Program-made: the position numbers and the translations under genes | NCBI GenBank assembly: GCA_964015035.1 | Contig: CAXHCA010000004.1 | Coordinates: 1 to 64,000 of the forward strand | From: BQJU01 sp964015035 | GTDB lineage: Bacteria > Bacteroidota > Bacteroidia > Chitinophagales > Saprospiraceae | Reading direction: 5' to 3' | Length of the DNA: 64,000 bases | Notes under the pieces: model-generated | The model's input: the letters and a program-made list of their open reading frames with translations, nothing else | Told to the model about the DNA's origin: nothing | Databases searched by the model: none | Part shown: in pieces, positions 44,424 through 53,148 of the stretch | How positions within the stretch are numbered: position 1 is the stretch's first letter | How the letters are laid out: each line of letters begins with the position of its first letter

Positions 44424-45233
44424 ATGGGAAAAAGAATTAGCCTTCTTCATTGCGTCCTACTGCTGGCCTTGGTGCCCTTGTCGGCTCAGGGGCCAATCAG
44501 TGGATTCATGCCATTTGCCGGACAAACGGACCTTGCGCTGAGTTACTCAGGAGAACGATTTGACACCTATCTTTTTGGGCGGGAAAAACAAGACATTAGT
44601 CTTCAAACACGCTCCTACAACCTCTTTTTAGAACACGGTCTGAGTCGACGCAGCGCTTTAGTGCTCACCATTCCCTACCTGTCTATTGATGACGAAAATA
44701 AGGGCTTACAAGATGGAAGTATCCATTTAAAATACCGCAATTACCATGATGTCTCTTCCTTGGGTGAACTCAGTTTGATCACTGGCATAGGGCTCAGTTT
44801 TCCGCTTTCGCAATACCCCACTGACACCCAAAACCCAATTGGACAGCGAGCCACCACCTTCTCCGGACGTTTTCTGGCTCAGTACAAATTCAACTCCGGT
44901 TTGTTTGTGCATCTGCAATCAGGCTTAGACTTTCGCCTCATTCCTGAAGCTCAATCTGCCATTCCATTTCTATTTCGGATGGGATATGGCGCTCCGTGGT
45001 TTTATGTAGATGGCTGGTTGGAATATTTTCACACCTTCAACAATGGCATTGATTCCAGCATTGGTGCGGGTAGTGGTTCCCGCTGGCTACGCACTGGTGG
45101 TACTTTTTTTGTGCCGGTAACCCCTTATTTTGGCTTATTTATTGGTGGCGCACTGGTCCTAAGCGGACAAAACATTGGCCTGATCCGAAGGTGGAATATA
45201 GGAGGCGTTTTAAAATTGGGCGCTACTCCTTAA
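44424..45233 (+). CDS. Outer-membrane beta-barrel protein (MetA-pathway-transporter-like)
   Basis: 269 residues with a signal peptide of about 22 residues (ending PLSAQG). The rest is a series of amphipathic strands with aromatic girdles, such as LALSYSGERFDTYLFG, LFLEHGLSRRSALVLTIPYLSI and FLAQYKFNSGLFVHLQSGLDF. It ends in IGGVLKLGATP rather than a classical terminal Phe. The layout resembles barrels of the phenol-degradation meta-pathway transporter family (PF13557-like), but the substrate is unknown. Its stop codon overlaps that of the convergent 2TM gene within one TTAA. Confidence 0.65.
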   Translation: MGKRISLLHCVLLLALVPLSAQGPISGFMPFAGQTDLALSYSGERFDTYLFGREKQDISLQTRSYNLFLEHGLSRRSALVLTIPYLSIDDENKGLQDGSIHLKYRNYHDVSSLGELSLITGIGLSFPLSQYPTDTQNPIGQRATTFSGRFLAQYKFNSGLFVHLQSGLDFRLIPEAQSAIPFLFRMGYGAPWFYVDGWLEYFHTFNNGIDSSIGAGSGSRWLRTGGTFFVPVTPYFGLFIGGALVLSGQNIGLIRRWNIGGVLKLGATP

Positions 45234-45613
45234 ACCAAGTCCTCTTCGTCCCAATTTTTGGTGTCTTTTTCTCGCTTCAGCTCTGGTAAATCGAGACGTT
45301 CTTCTTCAGGAATAACAGCCTCCGGTAAGCTGCGACCTTGCATTTTTTCCATTTCACGACGAATGGCCTTCTCTTCCCAATCTTCATCATTATTGATAAA
45401 AGGTAGTCCAAATACCGTAAAATAATGGATCATGACACTCATGCCCCAGCCTAAAAACGGGAAAATGAACCACCACTTGCCGTGGAAGGTGACCACATTG
45501 AGCAAGAACAAAAAAACCATCACCGCTAAGAAGGAGCCAAGGTGACTATAGAATCCCTTTTTAGCCGCTACCTTTTTTTTGGCTTTGCGATAATTTTCAT
45601 CAGTTGTACTCAT
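45230..45613 (-). CDS. 2TM domain-containing protein
   Basis: 127 residues. Two hydrophobic helices (FLAVMVFLFLLNVVTF and WWFIFPFLGWGMSVMIHYFTVFG) are joined by a short GKW loop. Before them is YRKAKKKVAAKKGFYSHLGSF, and after them NNDEDWEEKAIRREMEKM. This is the 2TM family (PF13239 type), found in Bacteroidota alone or fused to sensor kinases and other regulators. Function unknown. A paralogue lies 5 bp upstream on the same strand. Confidence 0.85.
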   Translation of the reverse strand: MSTTDENYRKAKKKVAAKKGFYSHLGSFLAVMVFLFLLNVVTFHGKWWFIFPFLGWGMSVMIHYFTVFGLPFINNDEDWEEKAIRREMEKMQGRSLPEAVIPEEERLDLPELKREKDTKNWDEEDLV

Positions 45614-45618
45614 AATTA

Positions 45619-45969
45619 TTATACCAGATCTCTGTCGTCGTAAAGTGGTTTTTTCTCCTTTATTTCTTCCAATTCCAGGAAATCCTCCTCTTCGTCTACG
45701 CCCATTTTACGCATTTCCTCCTGAATTATTTCTTCTTCCCAATCCTCGCTGAGGTAGCCATTTTTACCAAAACCATAAATCTTGAGGTATTGAGAAAAAA
45801 GGCCCATGCCCCAAAAGAACATACACATCATCCAGAGCCAGCTTCCTCCATAAAATAAAATGAAGCCCAGGAACATTAAATTAGTTACAATAAATGACCT
45901 CAAATGTTTGTGGAAGTCCAGCTTTTCCTTAACTCTTTTTTTCGCCTTTTGGCGAGATACACTTTTCAT
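45619..45969 (-). CDS. 2TM domain-containing protein, paralogue
   Basis: 116 residues, the same family as its neighbour. It has a basic start SRQKAKKRVKEKLDFHKHLRSF, two helices (NLMFLGFILFYGG, WMMCMFFWGMGLFSQYLKIYGFG), then EDWEEEIIQEEMRKMG. Both proteins end in an acidic tail closing with D(D/E)xDLV (DDRDLV here, DEEDLV in the other), an obvious shared feature. The pair probably arose by duplication and is co-transcribed. Confidence 0.85.
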   Translation of the reverse strand: MKSVSRQKAKKRVKEKLDFHKHLRSFIVTNLMFLGFILFYGGSWLWMMCMFFWGMGLFSQYLKIYGFGKNGYLSEDWEEEIIQEEMRKMGVDEEEDFLELEEIKEKKPLYDDRDLV

Positions 45970-46079
45970 ATCTAGTTAAACCTTTTCTTTGGAATATATC
46001 TATTTTGCCTTTCTTCCTCAAAAAAAAATCGACTAAACAAGGAAATTTCTCCCCCTTTGTCATTTTTGGAAAACATGCA

Positions 46080-46430
46080 CTAAGCAGCGGATTGAGACAG
46101 ATTCCGAAGCAAGCTGCCACTCAATGCGCCCAAGGCAGCAGTCAGTCCTCCCCATAACGCCGTCATAAAGATCACCATAATGGCCGGGCCGCCAAAGAGA
46201 GCTGCAATTTTTTCGGCTAGGATGCCATCATTGCCGGCATTGATTACTGCTGCATAAATGCCCCAGAGCAACATGCCCGACACCAAGCCTGCCCAGAAGC
46301 TGGATAACGGCCTTAATTTGGCTACGGCAATGACCAATGCCGCCACCACGGCCAAGCTCCACCACGGTAAAAACTGTTGAACAATAAATCCAAAGATGAT
46401 GATTCCTGCTATGCTTAAAATTAGACGCAT
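46080..46430 (-). CDS. Small membrane protein of unknown function
   Basis: 116 residues from the ATG at 46430. The frame is open further but overlaps the acylase gene. About four transmembrane helices: LILSIAGIIIFGFIVQQFL, WSLAVVAALVIAVAKL, FWAGLVSGMLLWGIYAAVIN and IMVIFMTALWGGLTAALGALSG. It starts 4 bp after the penicillin-acylase gene stop, so the two are almost certainly co-transcribed. No family recognised. Confidence 0.7.
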   Translation of the reverse strand: MRLILSIAGIIIFGFIVQQFLPWWSLAVVAALVIAVAKLRPLSSFWAGLVSGMLLWGIYAAVINAGNDGILAEKIAALFGGPAIMVIFMTALWGGLTAALGALSGSLLRNLSQSAA

Positions 46431-46434
46431 CTTA

Positions 46435-48870
46435 CTAATTTGAAAAGGTGATACGAGATAAAATAGGTTGATCTTGGTCCTGGGCCTGCCGCATAAACCA
46501 CAATTTATTGTATTCGCCATTGGCCCATTGATCAATCATCATATCATAAAAGGGACTACCTGGGTTTCCGGATTGTCCGCCGGGATAAACGCCATAGGCT
46601 TTGCCCGGTTCCTGAAGATCCACAATCATACGCCAGGACGGGCCATGTGCTCGTTTGGTGGCATTGAGGGCTTCGCCGTAACCACCTACCGCCACGTTGG
46701 TGACCGAAAATGAGGGGATTCTCGCCAAATGATTCACGCTGGTATTTTTGTAATCCCTCCAATTGAAATCTCCTTCAGGGTAATTTTCCGCAAGATCGTG
46801 TTCCATATCTTGAAAGGCTTTAGTGACCACTGTGCCGGCATTCTCCACCGTGGGCGTGCCCTGCAAGTCAAAAATGGCGTGTTCTGTGTGGTCCTTTAAT
46901 AAGGCAATGAAGCGCCAGGTTTCCGGATACAAAACTTCAACGGAGTCCTCCAAGGCCACAATTTCATCAAAGGTCGAGCTGTAGGCATGATCAAACCATT
47001 CTTCAAATAACACTGGTGCTTGCCCATCCGCTTCAAAGCGGTAATCCCAATTTTTCAGCAATTGCAGGTGTTTTTTTCCTGTCTCCTGCAATTGACTTTC
47101 GTCAATTAGGGCCAATAATGCACTCAATCCTTCGCTGGCTTTCAAGCTATAATTGTTGTTTTGCAATTGCATCATATCCTCTACCGTAATATTGTCCATC
47201 TGCTCCAATTGCTGATTGAGGTAACGACCGCGGTAATCATCAAATCCGCCCAGGTAGTAATAAGGATAGCTGGAGTCGGTAGACCGTTGGTTGGCCGAAG
47301 CCACAAATCCACGTTCCGGGTTGAGAATTTGGGGAATTTGAGATTTGGGTATAAAACTCGACCAGCCCTGATCCGAATGACTTCCGTCCTGGACAAAGCG
47401 GCCTTGTTCTATTTTCCGCAAAGGAAATTTGCCCTCCACTTTGATGGCGATATCTCCATTGCGACAAGCAAAAACAAAATTTTGACCGGGGCTATCAAAA
47501 TAGCTGATGGCTTCTGAGTAGTCGTTATAATTCTTGCCCTTCATCAGGCCTACAAAAGTGCCCATCTCATGGTGATCCCTTGCCGGTGGAATATCATGCA
47601 CCACCCAACGCATGGCCATATCTAAATAAGGAGAATCCCCATTGTCATAGACAACAGGCCCCCATACGGTATACTTCACTTCGTCTTCAACCGGCTCTGT
47701 CCTTCCGCGTACCCCAATGACTTCTTTGCGCAAGGTGATTTTTTGTGGTTGCCCATCCAGCAAGTACGCCTCTTTGGTATCGTCTGTCCAGTCAATAGTG
47801 TACCAGTCTAGTACATCCTGCCCAACATTGGTCATCCCCCAGGCAATATTTTCATTAAAGCCAATCACAATTCCCGGTGCTCCGGGAAGACAAACCCCAT
47901 AGGCATTAGCTTCCGGGCAATTGATTTGAATTTCGTACCAGATACTCGGCAAAGTCAGCGGTAGGTGTGGGTCATTACAGAGGATGGGAGCACCACTAGC
48001 CGTTTTGCTACCGGCTACTGCCCAATTATTGCTACCTATAAATTCTGACGGGTTGGGAAACATCCGGAATGGGGGTAGCTGTTGACTGATTTCGGTTCCT
48101 GCCAGGGTATCATGAAGGGCCACCGGTGCAAATGGCCAAGGAGTACCCGCTGGTATGATCGGTGATTGTTGAGGATTGGTTTCAGGATAGAGAAAGTTGA
48201 ATAAATCCGCCCCCAGGATTTGCCGCATATTGGAGGATTCCAAGTCTAGGTTTCGGGAACATAGGGTTTCGGCCATACTTTTGACCAATAAAGCCGATTT
48301 GAGCGGGCTCCAGGGCTCTGGCGCATAGTTCAGCATTTTGAACTCAAGCGGATATTCGGCAGGGGTCAGCTCTGAAATACGGGCATTCACCCCTGCCACA
48401 TAGGCTTCGATCCAAGGCCAATCTTTACTCTCTTTCCAAGCGGCTAAAGTATTTTCTGCCGCCCAAAGCAAGCCCTTTCTACGCTGAAGTCGATCGTGTT
48501 CAAGCAACCCTTCCCCCAGGACTTCGGCCAAGCGGCCTCCTGTGGAACGCACGGTAATATCCATTTGCCACAAGCGGTATTTAGCAGTCAGATAGCCTTC
48601 CACAAAAAAGGCATCGGTCAATGAGTTGGCAAAAACATGTGGCACTAAGCGCTCATCCATAACGACCTGCACCTCTTCTTCCAACTCATCAAAGTTCAGT
48701 GATTTAGCAGTTGCCATGGAAGTAGGCTCAGCATTCTGCCAAAAACCGCGAAAGGGATTGAAAAAATCGCCAACCGGTGGCAGTGACACGCCAAGGGGAT
48801 GGTGAATGCTACCAAGATAGATAAATCCACTACAGATTAGCAAAACCAAAAGAAGCTTAGTCAATCGCAT
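46435..48870 (-). CDS. Penicillin acylase family protein (S45 Ntn hydrolase)
   Basis: 811 residues from the ATG at 48870 (the frame starts at a TTG 16 codons earlier). A signal or membrane anchor (LTKLLLVLLICSGFIYL) precedes the alpha chain (about 60-279). The self-processing site and N-terminal nucleophile is Ser280 in FIGSNNWAV. Then come the beta-chain motifs GAPILCNDPHLPLTLPSIWY, GAPGIVIGFNENIAWGMTN and the late GGQSGNPGSPFYDMM. The family hydrolyses amides, including beta-lactam side chains and acyl-homoserine lactones. The natural substrate here cannot be read from sequence. It is followed by a small membrane protein in the same operon. Confidence 0.92.
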   Translation of the reverse strand: MRLTKLLLVLLICSGFIYLGSIHHPLGVSLPPVGDFFNPFRGFWQNAEPTSMATAKSLNFDELEEEVQVVMDERLVPHVFANSLTDAFFVEGYLTAKYRLWQMDITVRSTGGRLAEVLGEGLLEHDRLQRRKGLLWAAENTLAAWKESKDWPWIEAYVAGVNARISELTPAEYPLEFKMLNYAPEPWSPLKSALLVKSMAETLCSRNLDLESSNMRQILGADLFNFLYPETNPQQSPIIPAGTPWPFAPVALHDTLAGTEISQQLPPFRMFPNPSEFIGSNNWAVAGSKTASGAPILCNDPHLPLTLPSIWYEIQINCPEANAYGVCLPGAPGIVIGFNENIAWGMTNVGQDVLDWYTIDWTDDTKEAYLLDGQPQKITLRKEVIGVRGRTEPVEDEVKYTVWGPVVYDNGDSPYLDMAMRWVVHDIPPARDHHEMGTFVGLMKGKNYNDYSEAISYFDSPGQNFVFACRNGDIAIKVEGKFPLRKIEQGRFVQDGSHSDQGWSSFIPKSQIPQILNPERGFVASANQRSTDSSYPYYYLGGFDDYRGRYLNQQLEQMDNITVEDMMQLQNNNYSLKASEGLSALLALIDESQLQETGKKHLQLLKNWDYRFEADGQAPVLFEEWFDHAYSSTFDEIVALEDSVEVLYPETWRFIALLKDHTEHAIFDLQGTPTVENAGTVVTKAFQDMEHDLAENYPEGDFNWRDYKNTSVNHLARIPSFSVTNVAVGGYGEALNATKRAHGPSWRMIVDLQEPGKAYGVYPGGQSGNPGSPFYDMMIDQWANGEYNKLWFMRQAQDQDQPILSRITFSN

Positions 48871-48900
48871 AGGCAGAGCATTTGTATTGTAAAACCTAAA

Positions 48901-48946
48901 GTTAGAAAAATTCTCCAAGCAAAATTTCTACCGCTTGTTTTTCTAA
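48901..48946. repeat. 10-bp inverted repeat upstream of acylase gene
   Basis: GTTAGAAAAA (48901-48910) and TTTTTCTAAC (48937-48946) are perfect inverted repeats separated by 26 bp. They lie 31-76 bp upstream of the acylase ATG, where a regulator or a leader hairpin could act. Confidence 0.4.
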
Positions 48947-49301
48947 CATTTACCGGAAAAATGTCACAAAATAATACACTTTATATATATTTTACAGCAC
49001 ACCGAATAGATCATCACTCTATTTAAAATGTTACAAACAAGCAAAAAAACGTAGTGAAAAAATTAAAAAGAAGATATAATGAATATACAGAAGGGATTCG
49101 TGACCCGCAATTCGGGCCTAAACTCACCTCAAATAGATGTACATACAACATTTAAAAAACTGATAATCAGACCATAACCCTAAACAAACACATAGGATAA
49201 ATGATAGAAAAAAAAACATGAAATAATTGCCTTTTCCGCTAAAAGGCTTTAATATTGTAACATCTTAAAGTAGTTTTTGTGTTTATTTGTTTGGGTTAGA
49301 G

Positions 49302-49332
49302 ACCCTTGCTTCTAGTGAGCAAGGGTTTTTTT
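49302..49332 (+). terminator. Orphan intrinsic terminator on the plus strand
   Basis: ACCCTTGCT (49302-49310) pairs perfectly with AGCAAGGGT (49318-49326), followed by six T. The nearest plus-strand gene ends at 45233, far away across four minus-strand genes. The structure therefore suggests a short untranslated plus-strand transcript starting in the preceding 350 bp. TAGTTTTTG at 49271-49279 resembles a -7 box with one extra base. Confidence 0.6.
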
Positions 49333-49360
49333 ATTAATTTCCGATGGTTTGAAGACCAAA

Positions 49361-49394
49361 AAAAAGCCTTTCGGAATGCTCCAAAAGGCTTTTT
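49361..49394. terminator. Terminator of the DUF1573 gene
   Basis: AAAAAGCCTTT (49361-49371) pairs with AAAGGCTTTTT (49384-49394). On the minus strand a run of T follows, giving a textbook intrinsic terminator 23 bp after the stop codon. T also follows on the plus strand, so it can work both ways. Confidence 0.85.
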
Positions 49395-49416
49395 TTGCAA
49401 GAGAATAGCAGAAAAA

Positions 49417-49884
49417 TTAGTTGTTGTTGAACATGCTACCTTCGTTAGTAGGTACGCCTTCAGGCTGTTCTGGCTTCTTTTCTACTTTCCCTTTGATCGT
49501 CAACACGGTATTTTCATCACTAGCATTGGTGGTCAATGTTACCCGCTTGGTGAATGGTCCAAGACGATTAGTGTCATATCTCACTTTGATCTGGCCGACT
49601 TCGCCAGGCAGAATTGGCTCTTTAGGGTAAGTAGGAACTGTACAACCGCAACTTCCTTTAGCATGTGTAATAACTAGCGGCTCCGTACCTGTGTTTGTAA
49701 AATTGAAAAAGCGATAAGGATCAGACCCCTGCTCGATGGTACCGTAATCCACTAAATCGGTTTCGAATACCATTTGTGGGCCATCTTGAGACGCGGGCTC
49801 CTCGGCTGGCGCTACGGTTTCCTGTGCGAATGCAACAAAACCAAACGCCAAAAAGAGCGCTAGTACGGACATAAACTTCTTCAT
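49417..49884 (-). CDS. DUF1573 domain-containing exported protein
   Basis: 155 residues with a signal peptide of 20 residues (ending FVAFAQ). The DUF1573 domain (about 40-135) is an Ig-like ASH fold. Family motifs seen are DYGTIEQGSDPYRFFNFTNTG, the GSCGCTVPTYPKEPILPGE core with two Cys, and the final strand TLTIKGKVE-type sequence. These proteins are abundant in Bacteroidota and of unknown function. The C-terminal tail is short and polar (ending GSMFNNN). Confidence 0.9.
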   Translation of the reverse strand: MKKFMSVLALFLAFGFVAFAQETVAPAEEPASQDGPQMVFETDLVDYGTIEQGSDPYRFFNFTNTGTEPLVITHAKGSCGCTVPTYPKEPILPGEVGQIKVRYDTNRLGPFTKRVTLTTNASDENTVLTIKGKVEKKPEQPEGVPTNEGSMFNNN

Positions 49885-49916
49885 CCTGTTTGTGTTTTAG
49901 TTTAAAGATATGTTTA

Positions 49917-49924
49917 CAAATTTA
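49917..49924 (-). promoter_or_regulatory. -7 box for the DUF1573 gene
   Basis: On the minus strand TAAATTTG (49924 to 49917) matches TAnnTTTG and lies 32 bp before the ATG. TTTG at 49941-49938 is too close (13 bp) for a standard -33 element. Confidence 0.5.
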
Positions 49925-50203
49925 TGGGAATTCAAAGCAAAATAAAAGTTTTCTCTCTCCTATTTAGTTAATGAGATGTTAACCCCGGCTTTTCCCTATT
50001 TCTTGTAAGCACTCTTAAGACGACTGCCGGGTAAAAAGTCACAATTGACCAATGGCCAACCCAAAGTAGGCTCCTGCTGTGGTTACCGCCCTTAAAACAG
50101 GGCAAATTTTGAACACTAGGTCGAAGAAATTTGTTGTACTAATTTAGAGATTCCACCGAATTTTCCGTAAATTCGCAGTCGATTTTCAGAGGCAGTTGAA
50201 ATT

Positions 50204-50211
50204 TAATTTTG
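50204..50211 (+). promoter_or_regulatory. -7 box for the E1 dehydrogenase gene
   Basis: TAATTTTG matches TAnnTTTG exactly, and a TTTTC 17 bp upstream (50182-50186) could be the -33 element. It implies a leader of about 125 nt before the ATG at 50344. Confidence 0.5.
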
Positions 50212-50343
50212 TGCCTAGTGTACGGGGAAGTTCAGTAGTATTTTTTCAATTTCCACTGCCATTAAGTGTTCATCCGAAAGAAATCACCACCCTTTTTTAA
50301 AGGCTTTCAATCGGATTTTCCCTTCAACCAAACCAAATTAAGT

Positions 50344-52758
50344 ATGGTAAAGAATTCACCAGTCGATCATCCTATTGATACCCAAAAACGATATGCCGAC
50401 CTCGATCAGGCTACAATATTACGCGATTTTGAAATCTGTTGTCTGAGCCGGGAGGTCAGTATCATTGGCCGCAGGGAAGTCCTGACCGGTAAAGCGAAGT
50501 TTGGCATTCTGGGCGATGGTAAAGAAGTGCCACAGGTAGCCCTTGCTCACTTTATGAAAAAGGGAGACTTCAGATCCGGTTATTATCGGGATCAAACCTT
50601 GCTTTTTGCACTCGACCTGGCTACTGTTGAAGATTTTTTCGCCCAGCTGTATGCCGATGCCGAGAATGACCCTTTTTCCGGTGGCCGACAAATGAATGGC
50701 CATTTTGCCACCCCTCTCCTGGATGAATCCGGCAATTGGTCCAACCATCTCGATAGTATCAACATCAGTGCAGATATTTCCAGTACCGCCGGGCAAATGG
50801 CCCGGGCACTGGGTTTGGCTTTGGCCTCAAAAAAGTACCGCCACCACCCCACCCTCTCTAAAGAGACCACCTTCTCCAATCGGGGAAATGAAGTTTGTTT
50901 CTGTACCATCGGCGACGCCAGTACCTCTGAAGGCGTCTTTTGGGAAACCCTCAATGCAGCCGGTGTGCTGCAAGTACCTCTGGCCATTTCGGTTTGGGAT
51001 GATGGTTATGGCATCAGTGTACCCATCGAGTACCAAACCACTAAAGGCAGCATTTCAGAAGTGACCCAGGGATTTAAAATCAACGATCAACAATCAGGAG
51101 TGGACATTTATAAGGCCAATGGATGGGATTATCCCGCTTTGGTTGACATGTACCGAAGTGGCGTTGAAAAAATCAGAGAAAGTCACACCCCAGCACTGTT
51201 TCATGTGTCCGAACTCACCCAGCCTCAGGGACACTCTACCTCGGGTTCACACGAACGTTATAAGGATCAGGAGCGATTGGAATGGGAAAGAGAACACGAT
51301 TGTATCCTCAAAATGGAGCAGTGGATGCTGGAACAACAGATAGCGACACCCGATCAAATTGAAGAGATAAAACTTCGGGCCAGAGCTGAAGCCAAAGCTG
51401 CCAGAGATCGCGCTTGGAAAGCTTTTAACCACCCCACTCAGGTAAGGTTGCGAGAACTTAAACAAATTTACGACCAAATTGCGGCAGATATCCCCCAAGC
51501 CAGTCCCCTGAAAAAGGAGTTGGAGCAGAAAAGCCAACCGCTGCTCTACGAACTGGTTAAAAACGCCAGACGCATGAAAATGGCGCTACTGCCCCTCAAT
51601 CATCCTGCACTAGCAGTATTGGAAGACTGGTTGGCTCAAGTAAAGAATTTGGGTTTCAAACGGTATCACACCCATTTGTATAGCTCATCTAAAAATGCAG
51701 CACTAAACGTCCCCATTATTCCGATTCAATACGATGACCAGCCCAAAAAACGCAATGGGTACGAAATATTGAATGCCTTTTTTGAGAAAGCCATGAAACG
51801 GCACCCAAATCTATTTGCCTTCGGAGAGGATGTCGGCCATATTGGAGATGTGAATCAAGGATTTGCCGGTCTGCAAGACAAATTTGGTAAACACCGAATT
51901 TTTGATACCGGTATCCGCGAGTGGACAATCATGGGGCAGGCTATTGGCATGGCCATGCGAGGATTGCGGCCCATTGCAGAGATCCAATACTTAGATTACT
52001 TAATTTATGGGCTACAACCACTGACTGACGACTTGGCGACGCTCCGCTATCGCAGCAATGGTCAACAACAGGCTCCGGCGATCATTCGTACCCGCGGCCA
52101 CCGTTTGGAAGGCATTTGGCACTCTGGCTCCCCTTTGGGAATGATTTTGAATGCCCTACGGGGAATGTACGTTTTGGTGCCCAGAAACATGACCCAAGCT
52201 GCCGGATTTTACAATACCATGCTTCAGTCTGATGATCCAGCACTGATCATTGAATGCCTCAATGGATATCGCCTAAAAGAGCCGATGCCGGCTAATTTGG
52301 GAGAATATACGGTCCCATTGGGGGTACCGGAAGTTTTGCAAGAGGGTACTGACCTTACACTGGTAACCTATGGATCCTGTGTGCGAGTTGCTCAAGCGGC
52401 ACTGCCCATGCTAGAGCAATATGGCATTTCTGTAGAATTGATCGATGTACAAACACTCCTTCCATTTGATTTGGAACAGCGCATTGTACACTCGCTGAAA
52501 AAAACCAACCGCATCCTCTTCTTAGATGAGGATGTACCTGGGGGAGCTACCGCCTATATGATGCAAGAGGTGCTGGAAAAACAAAAAGGTTATCGATACC
52601 TCGATTCACCACCCGTAACCCTGACCGCCAAGGCACATCGCCCTCCTTATGGCTCCGATGGTGATTATTTTACCAAACCTAATCCAGAAGACGTTTTTGA
52701 AGCGATCTACAAGATCATTTACGAAGCGGACCCCAATCGGTTGCCCGCCGCCTGGTAA
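50344..52758 (+). CDS. Fused alpha/beta 2-oxoacid dehydrogenase E1 component
   Basis: About 804 residues from the ATG at 50344. The frame opens with a GTG 26 codons earlier, but MVKNSPVDHP is a better start. Residues 1 to about 440 are the E1 alpha half, with the thiamine-diphosphate motif GDASTSEGVFWETLNAAG and the YRDQTLLFAL segment. Residues from about 467 are the E1 beta half (GYEILNAFFEKAMKRHPNLFAFGEDV, GIREWTIMGQAIGMAMRGLRPIAEIQYLDYL), ending in a transketolase C domain. Such fusions are common in Bacteroidota and act on branched-chain 2-oxoacids or pyruvate/acetoin-type substrates with E2 and E3, which are not in the window. A dispersed repeat follows the stop. Confidence 0.9.
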   Translation: MVKNSPVDHPIDTQKRYADLDQATILRDFEICCLSREVSIIGRREVLTGKAKFGILGDGKEVPQVALAHFMKKGDFRSGYYRDQTLLFALDLATVEDFFAQLYADAENDPFSGGRQMNGHFATPLLDESGNWSNHLDSINISADISSTAGQMARALGLALASKKYRHHPTLSKETTFSNRGNEVCFCTIGDASTSEGVFWETLNAAGVLQVPLAISVWDDGYGISVPIEYQTTKGSISEVTQGFKINDQQSGVDIYKANGWDYPALVDMYRSGVEKIRESHTPALFHVSELTQPQGHSTSGSHERYKDQERLEWEREHDCILKMEQWMLEQQIATPDQIEEIKLRARAEAKAARDRAWKAFNHPTQVRLRELKQIYDQIAADIPQASPLKKELEQKSQPLLYELVKNARRMKMALLPLNHPALAVLEDWLAQVKNLGFKRYHTHLYSSSKNAALNVPIIPIQYDDQPKKRNGYEILNAFFEKAMKRHPNLFAFGEDVGHIGDVNQGFAGLQDKFGKHRIFDTGIREWTIMGQAIGMAMRGLRPIAEIQYLDYLIYGLQPLTDDLATLRYRSNGQQQAPAIIRTRGHRLEGIWHSGSPLGMILNALRGMYVLVPRNMTQAAGFYNTMLQSDDPALIIECLNGYRLKEPMPANLGEYTVPLGVPEVLQEGTDLTLVTYGSCVRVAQAALPMLEQYGISVELIDVQTLLPFDLEQRIVHSLKKTNRILFLDEDVPGGATAYMMQEVLEKQKGYRYLDSPPVTLTAKAHRPPYGSDGDYFTKPNPEDVFEAIYKIIYEADPNRLPAAW

Positions 52759-52781
52759 GCGATGATCTATTCCATTTTGTG

Positions 52782-52852
52782 TTCTTTGGCAAATCTCCGA
52801 TGTAAAATCGGGACAAGTGGTGGTCAAGGGAATCACGGGATTTGTCAAAGAA
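52782..52852. repeat. Dispersed palindromic repeat after the E1 gene
   Basis: Arms TTCTTTGGCAAAT (52782-52794) and ATTTGTCAAAGAA (52840-52852) pair with one mismatch. CCGAT/ATCGG (52797-52810 region) forms an inner hairpin with loop GTAAA. The core TTTGGCAAATCTCCGATGTA then AAATCGGG matches the murD/ftsW copy on the opposite strand. The longer loop contains about 27 extra bases. It begins 23 bp after the stop codon. Confidence 0.65.
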
Positions 52853-52872
52853 CTCATTTTTTTAGTGCACAT

Positions 52873-52909
52873 CCATGTTTGGAAATATCCATCCCACTCC
52901 CAAACATGG
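52873..52909. repeat. 10-bp inverted repeat, hairpin
   Basis: CCATGTTTGG (52873-52882) pairs perfectly with CCAAACATGG (52900-52909) around a 17-nt loop. No T run follows on the plus strand. It may be a regulator site or a 3' hairpin for the E1 transcript. Confidence 0.45.
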
Positions 52910-53073
52910 GCTGAAAGTGTTCCTATCACGACCATTCCTATTAGATAATGCACGACTTTTATCAACTTTTTTTATTTTGCACAAAATAAAACGATCTATG
53001 TATTTAATGCACTATTCAATAATATCCATCTATCATTCTGCAAATTTTATGTGTTTCAAATAATTCTTTGGAC

Positions 53074-53148
53074 CGAAGCCGCACCTTAGGGAGCTACTTC
53101 GTTCTTAATTTGCTGGTTAGTTGACGAAGTTTTCGTCGACAATTTTTT
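53074..53148 (+). promoter_or_regulatory. Attenuator-like leader of susC
   Basis: A 9-bp hairpin (53120-53128 with 53132-53140, one G-U pair, 3-nt loop) is followed by AATTTTTT, an intrinsic terminator 19 bp before the susC ATG. Upstream, CTTCGT (53097-53102) is complementary to ACGAAG (53124-53129) inside the terminator arm. CGAAG (53074-53078) is complementary to CTTCG (53097-53101). The 1:2, 2:3 and 3:4 pairing options are those of a transcription attenuator. The helices are short, and no ligand or leader peptide was recognised. Confidence 0.4.

Larger units (their letters stand above)
48871..49416. other. Gene-free interval with two terminators
   Basis: AT-rich sequence with no credible coding frame. 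It contains a 10-bp inverted repeat near the acylase start (48901-48946), an intrinsic terminator on the plus strand (49302-49332) with no plus-strand gene upstream, and the DUF1573 terminator (49361-49394). A weak hairpin GCCTTTT/AAAAGGC is at 49229-49247. Confidence 0.5.
49885..50343. other. Intergenic region with divergent promoters
   Basis: No gene is seen. Both genes flanking this 459-bp interval are read away from it. It holds a -7 box for each direction (49917-49924 minus, 50204-50211 plus). CCCGGC at 49983 and GCCGGG at 50025 form a weak inverted repeat. Confidence 0.5.
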
